From Streptomyces sp. PT12 (lineage in GTDB: Bacteria > Actinomycetota > Actinomycetes > Streptomycetales > Streptomycetaceae): 64,000 bases of DNA. A program made the translations under genes and the position numbers. The stretch spans positions 124,001 through 188,000 of the forward strand of contig NZ_QEST01000080.1 in NCBI RefSeq assembly GCF_003311645.1. The letters are read 5' to 3'. The stretch's first letter is position 1. Every line of letters begins with the position of its first letter. The notes under the pieces are model-generated. The model was given only the letters and a program-made list of their open reading frames with translations, did not search any database and had not been told where the DNA came from. Below, piece by piece: positions 62,601 to 64,000 of the stretch.

Positions 62601-64000
62601 GTCGAGGCGGCGGGCGTACCCGCCGTCGAGGTGATCGCCGGGAGCGCGCTGCGGCGCGAGGGGCGCCGGATCGAGATCGACCCGGCCGACCCCGGGCACC
62701 ACCGCGAGGTGTTCGCCGGGCTGGCCGGGCCGCTGCACGTGGTTCACCTGTGGAGCCTGCTGGCGCCCGAGGATGGCGTCTTCGCCGATGACGCCGCGCT
62801 GCGCTCCGCCGTGCGGCACGCGTTCGACGCGCCGCTGCTGACCGTGCGGGCACTCGCGGACCGCGAGGCGCGGCTGTTGACCGTCACGGCCGGGGCCGAG
62901 GAGATCAGCGGCGGCGAACTGACCGCGCCCGCCCGGGCGTTGGCGCATGGGCTCGGCCGAGGCGTACGCGCGGAACACCCCGGGCTCTCGTGGCGCGGCG
63001 TGGACATCGAGCTTTCCCCCTCCCCCTCCCCCTCCCCCTCCCCCGACGCCGCTGCCGCTGCCGCTGCCGCCCAGTTGCTCGGCGAGCTGCGGCGCACCCC
63101 ATGGGAGGCGCCCGACCCGGCGTCCGAGCCCGCGCTCATCGGCTGGCGCGGTGGCGGACGTTGGCTCAAGGGCTGGGCGGAGCTTCCCCAACTCCCCGAC
63201 ACACAAGGGAGTTGGTCCCCCGAGGGCACCTTCCTGATCACCGGGGGCACCAGGGGTCTCGGACTGATCCTGGCCAGGGACCTGGTCGCCCGTGGGGTGC
63301 GCAGGCTCGCGCTGGTCAGCAGGACCGGCGTCGCCGACGTGGCCGATCTGGAGGCGGCGGGCGCCGAGGTGCTGCTGATCGCGGCGGACGTGGGCGTTCC
63401 CGGCGAGCTGCGGCGCGCCCTGCGGGAGACGGCCGAGCGGTTCGGCGGGATCGACGGCGTCGTGCACGCCGCGGGCCTGCCGGGCGGCGGCCTTGCGCAG
63501 CGGCGCTCCGTGGCCGACGCGGGCCTGGTGCTGGCGCCCAAGGTGCTGGCCATGGGCCCGCTCGCCGAGCTGCTCGGGCCCGCCAACCCCCTGAAGGCGC
63601 CGCCCCGTTGGCTGATCCTCTACTCGTCCGTCGCCTCGGTGGTGGGCGGCATCGGCGAGGCGGACTACTGCGCGGCCAACAGCGTGCTTGACGCGTACGG
63701 CCAGGCGTTGGCCGCCGCGGCGCCCGGCACCCGCGTCCTCACCGTCGCCTGGGGCCACTGGCGCCACGACGCGTGGGCGGACGCGGCGACCGGCGCCGAA
63801 CGCACCGCCTACCGCGAGCGGTTCGGCTTCTCCGCCGAGGAAGGCTGCGCGCTACTCGGCGAGTTGGCGGCCGGGGCGGGCGGCGCAACGGTGGCGCTGC
63901 GCCGCCCGCTGCCGACCACCGTGCGCGACCTGGCGTCGCTCAACGACCTGGAGGGGCTGCTCGCCTCGGCGATCCCGGGGACCGCGCCCCCCTCGCGCTA
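59619..64000 (+). CDS. Type I PKS, module 2 (KS-AT-KR...), 3' end outside the window
   Basis: ATG at 59619 lies 13 bases after the first PKS stop, with a GGGAG ribosome binding site. The frame stays open to the window end (1460 codons seen). Residues 5-30 are an N-terminal docking helix (EDKLREYLRRVTAELTEARR). KS (from about 34) has DTACSST with Cys near 206, EAHGSGT and KTNVGHTH. AT (from about 557) has GYSLGEYV near 664 and HPFHS, pointing to malonyl-CoA. No DH is seen; a KR structural half with a Ser-Pro repeat and poly-Ala is followed by a catalytic KR from about 1203 (ITGGTRGLG, YSSVAS, ADYCAANS). The KS and AT differ in style from those of the first protein, which suggests a separate origin. 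Confidence 0.9.
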   Translation, partial: MAGEDKLREYLRRVTAELTEARRRLADADARDHEPVAVIGMSCRFPGAENVDAYWELLREGRAAEIGEVPPGRFDLDLTPDERRRFRPRRGAFLPDVAGFDAEFFGFPPQEALRMDPQQRLMMELAWEAMEDAGTPPPTLTGSRTGVLLGFSDAFQYGQVETERQGTDVYADPYMGQGSLGSVVAGRLAYHFDLRGPAFSLDTACSSTLVAVHLAARALRAGECDYALAGGGFLALHPFLYLYSGATSLLSPTDLCHTFDAGADGYLMGEGGGLVVLARLSDALRAGHRIRAVIRGSAVNQDGRSNGMTAPSRAAQVEVIRRALASAGATPGEVDYVEAHGSGTRLGDEIELGALNDVFGGRPAERPLRVGAVKTNVGHTHTAAGIAGLIKTVLVLENGVVPPNLHMEEPAELVTANAAVAPVTAPVPLPDAPLAGVSSFGWSGTNAHVVLERAPSTGAPADAAPEAAPEAALGTATLPALLPVSAANEGALADRLSHLAVRAGALGSGELADLAHTLRSGRAHHAHRRAVVAADPAEAAARLAAADGGVRADARPRVAFLLPGVGDQYRGLGRALYRDEPVFAEAVDACLAVADERCGIDLRAVFLAEPVEPVAGAPSLLGGPDEDPLFERAEVAHPFLFTVEYALARLLAHRGVAPDLLVGYSLGEYVAACLAGVFTLPDALWVVTERARLIASAPAGRMLAVATGADALDALGLPGACGVDVAAVNGPGMTVLSGTPAAIDEVAARLRESGVAARPLRSAHPFHSTLLEPAKDKLAALIATVPRGAPGVPIVSNATGRPLTAERATDPSYWAEHLCLPVQFAAGVAHCAAEHVDVYVELGPGQVLGGLVRQNLPLNAHPTVLGTLPAPWPATGRGDEATAVLETCGRLWERGVDLDWSALGPGGGRLVSLPPYPFQRTRYWPERTVSPATRADGDPAGATAGGPGADGSGAGGSHRYAPVWRRDFGSGPGEPPPLTGTLVVFSDGVVGTRLVEAAGVPAVEVIAGSALRREGRRIEIDPADPGHHREVFAGLAGPLHVVHLWSLLAPEDGVFADDAALRSAVRHAFDAPLLTVRALADREARLLTVTAGAEEISGGELTAPARALAHGLGRGVRAEHPGLSWRGVDIELSPSPSPSPSPDAAAAAAAAQLLGELRRTPWEAPDPASEPALIGWRGGGRWLKGWAELPQLPDTQGSWSPEGTFLITGGTRGLGLILARDLVARGVRRLALVSRTGVADVADLEAAGAEVLLIAADVGVPGELRRALRETAERFGGIDGVVHAAGLPGGGLAQRRSVADAGLVLAPKVLAMGPLAELLGPANPLKAPPRWLILYSSVASVVGGIGEADYCAANSVLDAYGQALAAAAPGTRVLTVAWGHWRHDAWADAATGAERTAYRERFGFSAEEGCALLGELAAGAGGATVALRRPLPTTVRDLASLNDLEGLLASAIPGTAPPSR

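Overview
The window is very GC-rich DNA with GTG/TTG starts, tightly overlapped operons, SARP and LAL regulators, giant type VII secretion (T7SS) proteins and modular polyketide synthases. This points to a filamentous actinomycete, most likely Streptomyces or a close relative. No rRNA, tRNA, insertion sequence or CRISPR array was seen.

Region 1 (1-17.7 kb) is T7SS-like. A helical secreted-protein candidate runs off the left edge on the minus strand. Divergent from it are a giant repeat protein of about 4518 residues, a fusion of a right-handed beta-helix to an EccA-type AAA+ ATPase, and a membrane-anchored ricin-type lectin. The last gene converges on region 2.

Region 2 (17.7-31.1 kb, minus strand) reads as one translationally coupled 14-gene operon starting at 31085. 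In transcription order it encodes a condensation-domain protein, a BtrJ-like ATP-grasp ligase, a BtrK-like PLP decarboxylase, an ACP, a KASIII, a half acyl-CoA dehydrogenase (ACAD), a full ACAD, an inactive KAS-like protein, AcpS, a stand-alone adenylation enzyme, then a second ACP, KASIII, ACAD and inactive KAS-like protein. The set ACP-KASIII-ACAD-KAS-like is present twice and looks like a segmental duplication. The operon should load an amino acid on a carrier, decarboxylate it there, and elongate, oxidise or transfer the resulting aminoacyl chain.

Region 3 (31.1-42.9 kb, plus strand, divergent from region 2) starts with a 70-residue peptide made of 13 pentapeptide repeats, each ending in Lys. 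A perfect 12-bp hairpin follows it, then a half ACAD, a full ACAD, four tandem GNAT-type acyltransferases, a tricorn-type protease, an Sfp-type phosphopantetheinyl transferase, a complete LanM lanthipeptide synthetase and an 89-residue peptide coupled to lanM. Neither candidate substrate peptide contains Cys, although the LanM keeps its dehydratase and zinc-site residues. This combination of a ribosomal peptide, a carrier-bound amine or acyl pathway and several acyltransferases is the strongest candidate here for an undescribed system. I do not recognise it as a characterised pathway. No dedicated exporter or immunity gene is visible in the window.

Region 4 (42.9-64 kb) holds a LAL-type LuxR regulator, then a minus-strand operon of a second PLP decarboxylase, a SARP/AfsR-type regulator and an LLM-class oxidoreductase. 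Divergent from these is a modular type I PKS that begins with a KSQ loading module and leaves the window on the right. Whether the PKS belongs to the same pathway as the peptide operon cannot be settled from this window. The second decarboxylase and the regulators between them make a hybrid product possible.
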